NCBI GenBank assembly: GCA_009823395.1
Contig: CM020514.1
Span: 8,098,466-8,162,465 of the forward strand
Origin: Thamnaconus septentrionalis
Lineage: Eukaryota > Chordata > Actinopteri > Tetraodontiformes > Monacanthidae
DNA length: 64,000 nucleotides
Reading direction: 5' to 3'
Positions 32,400 to 43,445 of the stretch are shown piece after piece. The notes under the pieces are model-generated. The model was not told the DNA's origin, did no database searches, and saw nothing but the letters and a program-made list of their open reading frames with translations. The position numbers were made by a program, and so were the translations under genes. How positions within the stretch are numbered: position 1 is the stretch's first letter; each line of letters starts with the position of its first letter.

Positions 32400-33188
32400 T
32401 ATTACAGTGAAAAGTTGGTGGTAACTTTTTTCTCCACCTCCCCTCAACATAGTTGCACAGGAAGTCTTTACTGACATGCTTGCCGCGGGAGTGATGATTG
32501 GAGGGAGAGAATGAAAGAGAGGCCGAAGCCAGCGCGAGAGGTTCGAAGGCTCTCCTCCGCTGCCGGAGCTCCTAACATTTTTCATTTCCCGCCGAGTTGA
32601 AAAGAGCAGGTAATTGAAAAGGAGACAATCCGGCAGCCGAGGCTCCACAGATGCCAATGAAAAGCTTCAGAGATATTAGAGCGTTACACTTTGGGCAGAG
32701 CGCCTTTGTGTTTCTTTCACACGGGAGGGGAGAAAAAAAAGGCTTTATAATGACAACACCTGCAAAAGTGTTTCCACCATCAGGCTCATGCATCATTGTC
32801 AGCGGCCTCGGATGAAAGCGCATTGTTTCTTGTTGGGCGGGCGACGCGGAAAAGAGCGACGGCAGGTTAAAGGGAGGTAAAAAAAAGAAAAAAGAAAAAG
32901 AAATTATAAAAGAAGAAGAAGAGCGGGGACAGGCCACAGATGTTAGCGCACCCCGGTGAAAATTAGACGTGCAACAGATGCTCACAGGCCTCGGCGAATA
33001 GCGGGAAGTTCGCGGTGGTGCGAGGCTTTTTTTTTTTGTCTCTTGTTAAATTGCTTTTATTTTGATCCCGGCTGTCGGCGATCGCATCCGCTGGGATCAG
33101 GTGTTGTGTCCCGACCGCGCAGCAGCGCCGCCCTGCAGGAAGCTCTTTTCAAACTCGATTTTTGGTGTGGCGCCTCAAAAGTTTTGAT
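32400..33188. other. Non-coding unique sequence
   Basis: No gene. A-rich stretch at 32878-32920. The 137-codon minus-strand frame at 32572-32985 is Ser/Phe-rich through that stretch and is rejected. Confidence 0.4.
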
Positions 33189-33530
33189 TAGATGTATATA
33201 TATATGTGTGTGTGTGTAGGGCAAATTAATTACTGAACTGTTGCTATAAAGTGCAGGTGTGAAATAATGTAAAATGAATAATATATATCGGCATAAGTAT
33301 GTACAGAATATAACAGGTTAAAAATATACAGTTGGTATTTATCTGAATTTAGTCATACACAGTGACTTTGGTGTTTACAGTATTTACATGAGTGCAGGGA
33401 GGTTATTGACAGTGACGCAAGGAAGTAGTGGGTAATAAGTCCAGTAAAATGACAGTATGTACAGTAGTGCAAAGTACAATAGTGCATATATATATATATA
33501 TATGTACACACACACAATGCCAGTATTAAG
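33189..33530. other. AT-rich sequence with GTGCA/TACAGT echoes and TA tracts
   Basis: TATATATATATG at 33195-33207 and (TA)n at 33485-33503 bracket sequence in which AGTGCA, TACAGT and TTTACAGTA recur. This style resembles untranslated parts of fish transposons, but no second copy in the window supports a family. Confidence 0.3.
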
Positions 33531-33737
33531 ATACTCTGCGGTCTAATCCTTTAATCATTGGGCGACGCGGCAACTCGTTGTTCATCATCCATCAGCTGCG
33601 TTTTTTTGCTGTTGATTTTTCTGTTTTACATCTCAGGAAGGTTAAATGCAGATGTAAACAGGCTGAATGCGTCCCGGAGGTGGCAACTTGAGGCTCCACG
33701 CCAGACGAGATTCCCTCACATTTTGGATGGCTCCCAC

Positions 33738-33738
<1 letters not shown>

Positions 33739-33782
<44 letters not shown>
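33739..33782. repeat. (CA)n microsatellite
   Basis: About 22 CA units followed by CCCCTCCCCTCCCC. Confidence 0.97.
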
Positions 33783-33784
<2 letters not shown>

Positions 33785-33839
33785 CTCCCCTCCCCTGCCC
33801 GCCCGCCGTCGAGCCTTCCGAGCGGGATTTGTCCCAAGA

Positions 33840-34440
33840 TTAATAGTTTTATGATTTATAGGCCGGGCTGCGCGTTCGTTCGCTCGCTTGCCTGCTCGCT
33901 CGCTCGCTCCGCTACACCTTCCAAACAGCCAAATACACAATTATCCGCCGCTCTGCCCCCGCCCCCCCACCCCAACCCCTCCCTCCACAACTCCCCATCT
34001 GAATGCCATTTCCCCGGGATCCCTCCTTAAAAGAGACACGGGCCATTTGTCTCCCTGGCTGCTTCCTCACCCGGGCCCAGTAATAAGCCATCTGCTGGAT
34101 CCCGAACATGAAAGATTAAAATGATATACAGTATGAAAGCTCTCCATTCACTTGCTAATGTCCAAGATTCGGGGGACGCGGGAAGGCCAAAGCTGTCATC
34201 TCTCTCAGGAAGAGGTAATTATCGCTCTTCCTCTGAGGGGGCGGCCGCTACCTCAGCCTCGGCTCGGCCGCGCAGGACCCGGCCCCCGTGCCGGCTGCCA
34301 CCGGCCAAACCTCATTTGGTGAGCCAGAACAATGGCCCCCACCAAATGTCTCGCTAATCCCCACAATCCTTTGTATTCATCGAGGGCTGGTCGTATGGGC
34401 CTGAGGAGAGGGCCCCGCTGATTGTGCGTGCGCGTGCGTG
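33840..34440. other. Non-coding unique sequence
   Basis: (GCTC)n-like runs at 33876-33910, C-rich DNA at 33955-33985, then evenly composed sequence to 34440 (ATTAAAATGATATACAG near 34115). No supported open frame. Confidence 0.35.
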
Positions 34441-34630
34441 CACGTGTGTGTGTGTGTGTGTGTGTGAGGGCAGGGGGTCAACTTCAAGACCCACGGTGCT
34501 ACAGGCGAGGCGGGTGATTATTTCGCTCGCTGTCATTAAGTCCTCGTTTGTGCCAGCGTGTGTGCGCGCGCGTGTGTGTGTGTGGGTGTGTGAGTCCGAG
34601 TGCACACTTGGGTTTGTGTGTGTGTTGGAG
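34440..34630. repeat. Two interrupted (GT)n tracts
   Basis: GT runs at about 34443-34466 and 34557-34590, with GTGTGTGTTGG at 34616-34628. GCGCGC interruptions occur in both. Confidence 0.85.
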
Positions 34631-35690
34631 GAGGGGAGGGGGGTATTCCTTGTAAATAAATGGGAGATTAGAGTGAGACACATTTGTTGTGCCAGTTTGA
34701 TCCACATCTGAGGAGCGCAGCAAAAGAGGGGCCCAGTTAAATTGGCGGCGTGCAGGAGAGGACGGGATAATGGCGAGAAGAAGAAGCCCAAGAGGGAGAC
34801 GGTTTGGAATTCCGCATCGGAAATGGATGCTGCCGTTTGTTTATTATTTTATTTGTCATTATTGCGATTATATTTGTCGACATTTATAAGATATGTTGCA
34901 AAAAAAATAAATTAAAAAAATGGAAAATTTGAGGATGTGTTGCCCTGAGACTATGCAGAATGGGTCTGGAATTAAATTGGGCGCAAAATGAAAATGAAAA
35001 GTTGTGTTTCGGAAATTCTAAATGACTCGTTCCTTACTTTTTTTCAGGCAAGAGTGCCTAAATTAGGCAGGGCAAATATAATTCGATGGTTTGGCCATAA
35101 TTTGATGATTTGAAATGATTTCCTTCTGCTGTGCCTTTAACGACCATGAACTCATTCTTAAGTATGCAGTATATACATGTAATTAAGTAACAATGCCCTC
35201 ATTTCTAACGTGGTAGTTCCACTCGAAGAGTCGCCTTTTTGTAGCTGTGGAAAAAAACTAACAAACAAAGATTTGGTGCCACTTATAGTAAAAACTATGT
35301 ATTATTCCAAAGTTTTTAGCCTGAAATTTGTGCTTTTAGCTCATTAGTCAGGGGCGCGCACACACGGACAGCTATAGAATTGTGTCATTGTGCATGTATA
35401 AAGAATTTATATGCCACTTACCTCATGTCGTTAGCCTAATAGCATAATTGCCTAAGTTATTATGTCATTCTCTTACAATATCAATAAAAAATGCCAATGT
35501 GCTTGCGCAAAAAATTTGTTTTTTCTTGTTTTCCGAAAACGTTCAAATACGACTTAGGCAACTATGCAATTAGGCTAGCAATGTGACGATAAGTTAAAAG
35601 AGCTTTTAAAACTAGTAAAGAAAACTAAATGGATCGATAATTAGAAGTCAAACAGCAAACATGGCCCCCTAATAATCCGCATGCGCTGCT
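34631..35690. other. Non-coding, AT-rich sequence
   Basis: No gene or repeat family recognised. A-rich at 34899-34920. Confidence 0.45.
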
Positions 35691-36360
35691 CTTATAACTC
35701 ACTCCAGCCGGTTGCCAGGTCCAGGCTCACAGCCGACCTCGGCTTAAAGTCTGACTTGAAGTCCAATCTTTTCCTCATCACTGCGAAAGACCTTTTCCTT
35801 CCCCTTCCAGTGACTCAAATTTTCTCGCTCGGTCCGTCTCGCTGCAGCAGTCCGGTCCACTTCGGGGAGCATCTCTGAGAGAGTAATCTCATTTTTTCCC
35901 ACCGTGACCGAGAGGCCTCAACATACTGATTTTTTCCCCTTCCGGGCTTCCATCCAGCAGCGGACCAGCCATCAGTGGAGCTGGCTAGCTGAGCTGGGCT
36001 GTTGGGTGGTGGAGGTGGAAGTTGAGGTGGGGTTGCAGGCTGCCACTCTTCTCCTCTCTCCTCCACCTTTCCCTCCAGGCTTCCTTCATCTCTCGTCCCG
36101 CTCGGAGTCGGAAGCGAGACGACGGGGCTCGTTCGTCTCCTTTTTTCCCGCCACGAGTCTCAATTATGCATAGAGTCGTCAAGTTTTGGCCGTTCAAAGC
36201 GGGGGGCTGACATGGTGATCCGGTGGGGGGGGCTGTCTGAAGGCATATCTCTGGCGGCCGCAATGCCGAGCTTAATGCGCGTCTCGGTGACTGTCCTCGT
36301 CTCTTACACCCGGCTGCCGTGCGACACGCTCAGCCTCACCGGAGACCAGGGAAAAATGTC
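35691..36360. other. Non-coding, GC-mixed sequence
   Basis: Overlapping open frames on both strands (35815-36263) are driven by GGTGGAGG/CCTCC-rich DNA at 36005-36090. No domain seen. Confidence 0.35.
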
Positions 36361-37060
36361 AGCGTATGATGGTGCAATATTTTGACAATTTAGACATTGA
36401 AAAAAACTCTGTCTTTATTAGTCAACGATTGAAGTTGTGTAACAGGCTGCAGGTATCTGATTACTTCCAGTCCAGTTGTGCAGTTTGGAAAACCAGTACA
36501 TTTAAATCTTGCCAGAACTTCCATATTTTCTACATTTTTTTCACTCCTTTGACACTTTACCTTCACTGCTGCATCTGTGTATGCAAGCAGGGCACAAAGG
36601 ATGTTGGGTCCGTGGTTTACCTTTTGTTTGGTGAGGGACTATACATGACTACATAATCATTACGTTATTATAATTCCACACTATCATATATAAATAAACA
36701 CACTATCGAGTGTTTTCTTGCTGCTGGTTACATAAGAAGCTTGAAGTCGGTTTGTTTGAGTTGTTTTTACGCTGTGTCATGGACAGCTTGACGAATGAGA
36801 AGTTCCTCATTACTGATCTGCTGACATCAAAAAACGGAAATTAATCTCATTTTAAGATTGTTCTTTGTTTCATTTGACATGAACATAAAAAAAATCTTTA
36901 ACAAGCCAGGAAGTGTGTTTGGTAACTTCTTTGATTCAGAACAGTTTTAAAAGTCACTCACCGTCATCTTCTTTGATCTCCTGCTGAATTTCTCCTGCTG
37001 AATAGGATAGAGAAAACCCTGGATCTTTTGCCCACAAGACCTTTCAGGCTATCGTATGTC
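36361..37060. other. Non-coding, AT-rich sequence
   Basis: Nothing recognised. The frame at 36366-36656 has no domain and no flanking splice sites I trust. Confidence 0.4.
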
Positions 37061-38559
37061 AACGACAACGTGAACTCTTTTATCACCTTGACTCTGCGAA
37101 CGAAAGACCAAACAGCTTACATCCCTGCGGAACACCCAACTGATTAGACACAACAAACCCGGGCAGCCAAAAAACTGCAGCTAGCAACACAGCCCCGCTC
37201 TGCCTGTTTCCAGGTCCGCCAGCTCTGCCGCCGGGTTGGCCGGGCTCGACTGGAGCTGCACTCCCAACTCTGTCAACCTGTTGGGGGAAAAAAAAAACTA
37301 TCCAGAGCTCTCGACCCCATGCTGGGGCTGCTTTATGCCGTATATTCACCCGACGCCATCGCATGCGGATTATTCCCGCTCGGCCCTCGCATGAGCTTTG
37401 AGTCAGATTGGGTGAGAGACCACCCGAAACCCTGGGCTGTCTGCTCCTCTCAGCGTTGGCCTCCCGTTTCCCCTTTCATCTCGGTCCAACTGTACCTTCT
37501 CGCTGAGACGACATGAGTAAACGGTTCTGTCAGGCCTCTTGAGTGGATTAAAGTGGCCTTCAATTACCTCCACGATTGACCTCATGAAGCTGGTTAACTG
37601 CAAAAGCCTTTAACCCCCGAAACGCGGCCCCTCTCTTTTTTTTTCTTTTTACACGCTCTAATTTGACTTTCACGCGACCAAAAAAAAATGAAAAAGAACA
37701 CGCGCATTCTCTTCCTCGCCCCCCGCGATTGTTTGCAAAAGGCGGATACGGACGGGGAGGAAAGATCTATAATGGAAAAAAATGGGTTAGGGCGAACATA
37801 ATGCATTCTGGAAGTTTCCCCTCTTTTTCCGATTTTGGCGGAGATCAAAGGGTGTTTTCAGGTCTAATTAACCAAACGAATGCAGATCCCAGACCTTCTG
37901 GCTGCGGCTGAGGCCTTGGAGGGATCCCTCGCTGAAAATCCACATCAGATTTAAATAATTAATATGACACCTTGAGCTCGGCGGTGAAAAGAGGGGCTCC
38001 GTGTCGGAGTTTAGAACAATGTCACTGCCAAGTGTAATGCTGTTTGTCTCCATGAAAATGAGCAGTGGGGTCGCAGCGGCGGCGGGGGCAGCGGCGGGGA
38101 GACAGCGACCACTCCATTGTGCTGCCTCCCTGGGCAGATCAGCGGACGGCTCTCCCTCCTTTGTCATGCTAACGGGGGGAGACTTAAGGGGGACCCGTTG
38201 GTAAAGAAGGCCTGCGGCCTGCGCCGCCGTCCTGGCTGGCCCCGGCGCTGAGGCAGCCTGGCCTCGCGGCTCTTGGGACCGAGAGCCGGGGTCATTTTAT
38301 GGTTTTTAATCCCCTTAATCCCCGTTAGAACGGAGCTCGGTGGAGACAAATCCGCTCCCAGAGGTCCTTAGGATTCAAACGCTGCGCTTGAGCGACTGTA
38401 TCACTCGATAACAACAATGGCGGAGGACGGAGGGAGAAAGGGAAAGGGCCAGGGACAGACGGAGAAAGGGGTGGGGGGCGGGGGGGTAAAAGGAAAGAAA
38501 GATAGAAATCTACACCGCGATTGGGAGATATAGATTTTTTTTATCTCTGCCCTCTGGTT
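37061..38559. other. Non-coding sequence, part possibly regulatory
   Basis: 37555-37605 (GGCCTTCAATTACCTCC) and 37860-38050 (TCTAATTAACC, ATTTAAATAATTAATATGACACC) are candidate regulatory pieces. A purine-rich stretch lies at 38420-38510. No supported coding frame. Confidence 0.35.
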
Positions 38560-39170
38560 ATTATCGGCGGTTACCTATATCTGTCGAAGTTAGCGGAGTT
38601 AAGGTGGACGTGCGGGGGCCCTTCGTGACACCGTCCATACGTACACACTCACGGTCTGAATCTCATGCTAATGACCCTTATGTTGCCCCGTGGTCCATTA
38701 AGTAAAAAAAAAAAACCCTCAGCTCGCTTCTCGGATCTCCGCGTCGGCTGGTCTTTGCCGGGATAATCCGGAGGGCCCTATTCAAATTAATACACTCCTG
38801 TTAACCTCATCTCAGACATGCTCTCTTCATTATCACTCAATTAAAACTGCATATTTGAACAGGCCTAGCCGGGCTGCAGCCGGGGCTGGTGAGGGCCCTC
38901 AGACTGTCTGAGCTGGGGGTGACCGAGCGGCGGAGGTCGAGGCGCCGCGCTGGGACGTGGAACCGCTGACTGATGAGCGAGGCGAGGAGGGCACGGGGAG
39001 TGCGCTACCTATCAGAGAGGTGTGCGCCTCTAACAAGACGGGACATAATATAGCGGCTCAAGGTCTGATGAATATTTAACGGCGAGCAGGGGGAGATTAA
39101 AGGCGCGGCGAGAGACATTTAGGGGGAAGAGTGTTGTGCGCGACGCGCGAAAGGCGCGTGTTTAGTCGCG
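38560..39170. promoter_or_regulatory. Candidate regulatory block
   Basis: CTCATGCTAATGACCC (octamer- and homeodomain-like) near 38667, TTCAAATTAATACACTCC near 38782 and ATCACTCAATTAAAACTGC near 38834 are followed by CpG-rich DNA with GAATATTTAACGG. Conservation untested. Confidence 0.3.
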
Positions 39171-39392
39171 TGAGGTGAGTGTTTACGCAGAGGGCGGGGT
39201 CCACGTTTAAGGTGCGAGTCATTTGTTCCAGAATATGGATCTGCAAGAGATCATCGAATCGCTTTTTTAATGGTCCAGGGTGTAAAATTGGGCTTGATTT
39301 GTGATTTTTATATTGGTAAAATCTTAGCTTAAAAGTCTAAACTTGCAATACAATATAAGTCATGTGGTTTCCCTACAATTAGAACAGTTCTC

Positions 39393-39416
39393 ATATATAT
39401 ATATATATATATATAT
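39393..39416. repeat. (AT)n microsatellite
   Basis: About 12 AT units. Confidence 0.93.
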
Positions 39417-39419
39417 AAG

Positions 39420-39572
39420 AATATACATAGAACAACGGTCTTGCTCCTAGTTAGCTGTGCCGCCATCTTTTAAGGAAGCCAACCTGACAGTGCCCTCAAT
39501 ACGAATTTAGCTGTCATGCAGGCCTCTGTAAATACCAATTTTCCCTGAAAATTTTACACACTGGGCCTTTAA
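39420..39572 (-). repeat. Copy of the GGCCCAGTGTGTAAAATTTT dispersed repeat
   Basis: Read on the minus strand it begins TTAAAGGCCCAGTGTGTAAA, the same head as at 13043, 62880 and 25595. The body (CCGCCATCTTTTAAGG, CCCTCAATACGAATTTAGC) has no complete second copy in the window. Confidence 0.45.
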
Positions 39573-39586
39573 AAAAGACAAAATCT

Positions 39587-39651
39587 CCCTTGTCATACAA
39601 GAGGTAAAAACCCAACAACAACATCAACAACAACAACAAAAAACAACTCAC
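39587..39651 (+). repeat. Local direct repeat, left part of copy A
   Basis: CTTGTCATACAAGAGGTAAAAACCC...CAACAACAAC...AACAACTCACA matches 41675-41735 and, partly, 42007-42035. Its continuation (GTGTCCACAATTTGG) lies 1.05 kb away at 40700, because other DNA separates the halves. Confidence 0.65.
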
Positions 39652-39785
39652 AGTCCAGAGTCTGGCTGTGCTTCAAAAATAATAATCAAAACAATTCTCC
39701 AATGGCGAGACCGTTCGTGACACAAACAAAGGGGCTTATTTATCATAGAGATGCAGAAACACAGAGGAGGGCTAAAAGCAAGGAT

Positions 39786-40696
39786 GGGGGCGTCCACATA
39801 GCACCGCCTCGCCTCGCGCCGCGCCTCGCCTCGCCGCGCCTCGCCTCACCTCGCCACGGTTCGATTGTGTCCCAATTGGCCCCCGGTTCACGAGTATGTG
39901 GGCGGAGTTGACGCGGTAAAGCGGGACAATGTTTTCGACGGCATTATTTCTGTGCGATACACGACAGCGCAGCGATGGACAAAGTAGAAGTTGTTTCATA
40001 CCTGCTGCTCGGTCTGTGGTTGCTTTTCTGTTAAAGAAAGAACACTTTTCCTCACTGAAGTCACAGTCATTTATGCAGGCAACATTTATAATTTATTGTT
40101 TCGTTTTCTGGGAAAGTAAAGGTGTAGTTCAACCTTTATATTTTCACCAAAAGTAAACACGAGACAGATACAATGGGAGATAGCATTTATTTAAAAACAA
40201 ACAGACAGTAAACACGCCTCCTTATTTGAAATAGCTGCCCTAGGGAGCCATGGACGACTTTATGCCGCGGTGTTCGAGGCTTCCTCGCGGCGAAAAGCCA
40301 CGTCCTCTCGACGAATCCGTATTTCCTCTCGTCTCAACACTCCTCGGATTCCCTAACTTAACGCGCCTGACGCAGGAGCAACTCGATTTGTTCCGAGCGC
40401 TTCGCCGTTTGCCGCTCGTCGTTTTCGCGAATATGGTTGAACACACTCGCGAACACGGAAGTTCCGTGTCGAAAAAGTTGGCGTCGGTGTCCGCTCCGAC
40501 AGGGAAAATCGACGAAAACACTGAGCCAATCCAGTGCCCTGCTCGTCGCTACGTCACCACTAAACTCGCCTCGTCTCGCTTGGACCCTGAGCGCTTGAGG
40601 TACCAAAACGGCACCCCCTACAACCGTGTAGCGGCCAGTGGGGCCGCTCTACAACCGTACCGAGGCGAGGGGAGGATGTGCTATGGGGACGCCCCC
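39786..40696. mobile_element. CpG-rich terminal-inverted-repeat element, 0.9 kb
   Basis: The left end GGGGGCGTCCACATAGCACC and the right end, read on the minus strand as GGGGGCGTCCCCATAGCACA, match at 27 of the first 31 positions. Inside the left end are CCTCGCCTCG echoes, and near the right end a hairpin AGCGGCC-agtgg-GGCCGCT (40630-40648). The interior from 40250 to 40600 is very CpG-rich. The element lies between two halves of a local repeat (39587-39651 and 40700-40740) that is nearly continuous at 41675-41785. No transposase domain was recognised, and flanking bases (GAT, TAA) give no clear target duplication. Confidence 0.65.
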
Positions 40697-40699
40697 TAA
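40250..40699 (+). CDS. Unrecognised 149-codon open frame inside the TIR element
   Basis: The frame starts MDDFMPRCSRLPRGEKPRPL and contains a stretch with alternating charged and hydrophobic residues (LTRLTQEQLDLFRALRRL, then VVFANMVEHTREHG). It runs through the right terminal repeat to a TAA at 40697-40699. Stop-free frames also exist on the minus strand (40240-40521, 40358-40606), as expected of CpG-rich DNA, so length alone is weak evidence. I recognise no family. It could be a remnant of an element-encoded protein or chance. It is not a host gene on this evidence. Confidence 0.15.
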   Translation: MDDFMPRCSRLPRGEKPRPLDESVFPLVSTLLGFPNLTRLTQEQLDLFRALRRLPLVVFANMVEHTREHGSSVSKKLASVSAPTGKIDENTEPIQCPARRYVTTKLASSRLDPERLRYQNGTPYNRVAASGAALQPYRGEGRMCYGDAP

Positions 40700-40745
40700 G
40701 TGTCCACAATTTGGAACAAATGTTAACAACAAATAATAATCCTCT
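40700..40745 (+). repeat. Local direct repeat, right part of copy A
   Basis: GTGTCCACAATTTGGAACAAATGTTAACAACAAATAATAATCC-type sequence matches 41744-41785 with few substitutions. Confidence 0.7.
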
Positions 40746-41432
40746 CTTTAGTGTCACCTTCGATTTCTCCTTGGCAAACTATCTTGTCCGACGCTCATAT
40801 TTCACTGAGACAAACTTGTAAACGGCGCTGTGAGACTGCACGGAGTAGAAGAAGCCTTGCTGGGACTCGTAATTACCCGTGGCTCACCAAGGGGACCCCA
40901 AACATAGCCTTGAACTCTGCTTTTGGTGGAGAGCGACGTGAGACAATGCGAGTTCGTGGTTGCGTGTGTTTGGAAAGACAGAAGCCAAACCAGAGAGACG
41001 CCAATATTTCAGAATAAGAAATTCTTAGCTTGGTATCAGACTGAGTTCCCTGCCATTTCTTCCCCAACTCTTCCCTTCTTTTTAATCCTTACTGATGCTA
41101 CTCCGCACCTCGTCCTCGCCCGCTGCCTCTCCCCCGCTAATGCGCCCGGAGCGCAGCGTGACGTCGGCTATCGTCGGTGTCGAGCCGCGTCCTGTTGAGG
41201 AGACGGGCCGGAGCCGTCTGTGTTCCGCGTTATAGCCTGCAGCCAAAGAGTTGGGAAGCTGCAGCGGGCTAAAAAAAACAACAACAACGCGAGCCGGGCC
41301 TGTCTGCCGAACGCCAGGGCTCGTTTAGCGGTCGGCGAGCGGCAACACACCAGGGCCACGCCGCTGTCATTCCTTGGGAAGAAATGCTTGAAATCCCAAA
41401 TTCTGGAGACGGGCCGCGTCACTCGCGATATG
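40746..41432. other. Non-coding, CpG-moderate sequence
   Basis: No gene. The frame at 40923-41198 has no domain. CpG-rich DNA lies at 41110-41370. Confidence 0.35.
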
Positions 41433-42035
41433 AGAGGGGAGGAAGTCAGTTCTTCCCAGCTTTGCATGTTGGGTGTTTTTGGGGGGGGTTTTGGAGATGG
41501 TTAGCAGGTGCTGGGTCTGTGGATTAAAGCAAAGCCAGAGATGAAAAAGGTATCGATAAGTTGTGATAGATGAGTTTCGTTGTTCTTTTTCAGATTTTTT
41601 TTTTAACACATTGTTTTGTAGATATGAGGCAGAGAGTTTGGTGCTGGGGAGTAAAACTTGCCGTAAAAAGTCATCCCTGATCATACAACAGGAAAAAACC
41701 CAATGGACAACAACAACAATAAAAACAACTCACAAGCAAGTCAGTGTCCACAACTTGGACCAAATGTTAACAACAAATACTAATCCTTGCAATATATATA
41801 AGAGGGGAGGAAGTCAGTTCCCCCTGCTTAGTGTGTTGGAAGAAAGTGAACCCGAGATGAAAAAGTTTGACGATTTTTGTTTTTGAAGCCACAATACATT
41901 GGTTTTTTTTTTGTTTGTTTGTTTTTTTTTTTAGATATGAGGCAGTTTATGAGAGTTTTAGTGCTGGAGAAGAAGAGCAGACCATATTATTGACTTATTT
42001 TGAATTCTCATCCCTCAAAAAACCCAATAGATGAT
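41433..42035 (+). repeat. Local tandem duplication (copies B and C)
   Basis: AGAGGGGAGGAAGTCAGTTC occurs at 41433 and 41801. GAGATGAAAAAG follows in each (41538, 41854), then GATATGAGGCAG at 41621 and 41934. A third landmark, TCATCCCT...AAAAAACCCAAT, occurs near 41671-41704 and 42008-42028. The copies differ by internal insertions and deletions (offsets 368, 316, 313 bp). No coding content. Confidence 0.7.
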
Positions 42036-42039
42036 CAGA

Positions 42040-42254
42040 AAACATTTTACTTAGCCCTGTGTTTGCAGCCTGGCTTTCAGCTGCCTGCTCACGCTGATGC
42101 TTTGTCGGACCTTCCATATGTCAGGGAGAGGACTGAAGCAAAGCAGCTGCTCTCGGTCTCAGAGGGCAGGGCCAACACCTGGCAGGGGGTGGAGTTAGTG
42201 GCCCAGGGGAGCCGTCAGTGAGCTATCAGCGCCCTTTGTGATGTCACAAAGGGT
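42040..42254 (-). mobile_element. Palindrome-centred repeat, fullest copy
   Basis: TTAGCCCTGTGTTTGCAGCCT (42048-42068) and CTGATGCTTTGTCGGACCTTC lead to GTCAGTGAGCTATCAGC and the palindrome CCCTTTGTGATGTCACAAAGGG at 42232-42253, which is perfect over 22 bp. It is the best copy for defining the family. The palindrome centre TGATGTCA is CRE/ATF-like. Confidence 0.7.
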
Positions 42255-43340
42255 TGCGTTCCAGGAAAACAGCAGAAGAAGAGCTTTTTACTTTCCACAA
42301 GATGTCAGGGGGAGGCTGGAGACACATTATTATTGTCGCAAAGCACTGCGAAAAGTACGTTTTGCATAAGATGGCAGCTTTCCATCAAATCTGAGGGTGG
42401 AACAACATGGAAATAAAGTAAACTTGCTGTCATGGAGCTGACACGTGGGCGCGTTTCCCATTCTGAGTGGCGGCCGTTGTCTTCACCAACCATCCAACAC
42501 TTCACGGTTGTTGTGATCTCGGGGGCGTCACGCTGCTGTTTGTTGACACAAAGACTTGGAGGGGAAACAATGGGAAATAATGGAAAAGCACAGCAAGTGA
42601 TGGGGAAAAAAAAAAAGACATTAAAAAGTTTTCAAGCCAGCGGCGCGGCGGCGGCGATCGCCTGGCGCCCGCCACCACTTCAAACGCGTTCTTGCCGCTT
42701 GGTGTTGTTCTTGCGCCTCAGGGGAGAAGTTGACCCGAGGACTGAAGACCGTTGCATCGTTATTCATAAAATGAGAGCGCCGCGTGTTGACCGCGCTGCC
42801 CCCCACCACTCGCTCGCCGCCCGGGATGAGAAAAAAAACGCAATTGCGAACGCGTTTTTTTCCTCAGAGCCCCCGTAATAAATAATTGTCGGCGTGCGTT
42901 CGGAAAAAAAGGGGGCCGACAATGAAACGTGTTCCTAGCGTCTCATCCTGCGGTGGCTCCCATCCCCTGGATTTGCGGACCACCCCCCCATTCCCGCCCC
43001 CCTGCAATTGTGAGTTTTGTTGTTGTTTTCCCCCCCCCGACCTGTTCCGTTTTTTTTTCGACAACCCGTTTCGCTCTTTATTTTCTTTTTTTCGCTCTCA
43101 GGTCTCGAGTCCGAAGTTCGAGGCTCTTTGATCAGGGGCCGTGTTTGCCACCACCCTCGTGTTTTTTTTTTTCCTACGGAGGCCTTTAAGAAAGGCAAAC
43201 ACATGGGCGAGCGGGCGAGAAAGAGAGAGAGAGAGAGAAACCTGTGTAATGAGCGGCGTGGCGTTCCCGTTTTCTTTTCCGCCAATCTGAGTTCATTTCA
43301 AACAGTCGGTTCGTTCGTTTCGGAGCCGCGCAGCTGAGAG
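42255..43340. other. Non-coding sequence
   Basis: CpG-rich at 42640-42860, with C- and T-runs from 42980 to 43180 and a short GA tract at 43218-43240. Open frames on both strands have low-complexity composition and are rejected. Confidence 0.35.
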
Positions 43341-43344
43341 TGAG

Positions 43345-43445
43345 AAACGCCGCCACCGCTGCTGCCGCCGCCGCTGCTGCCGCCGCCGCCGCTGCTGTAG
43401 CTGTAGCTGGTACGTGCGCGTGTACGTGCGCACGCGCGTCTTGAT
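43345..43445. repeat. (GCC/GCT)n trinucleotide-rich block, then GTGCGC
   Basis: CGCCGCCACCGCTGCTGCCGCCGCC-like triplets to about 43406, followed by alternating CGTGTACGTGCGC. Minus-strand frame 43293-44030 (245 codons) passes through this and adjacent CT/GA tracts as Gln/Arg-, Ser/Leu- and Phe/Leu-rich low complexity, so it is not accepted as a gene. Confidence 0.75.
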
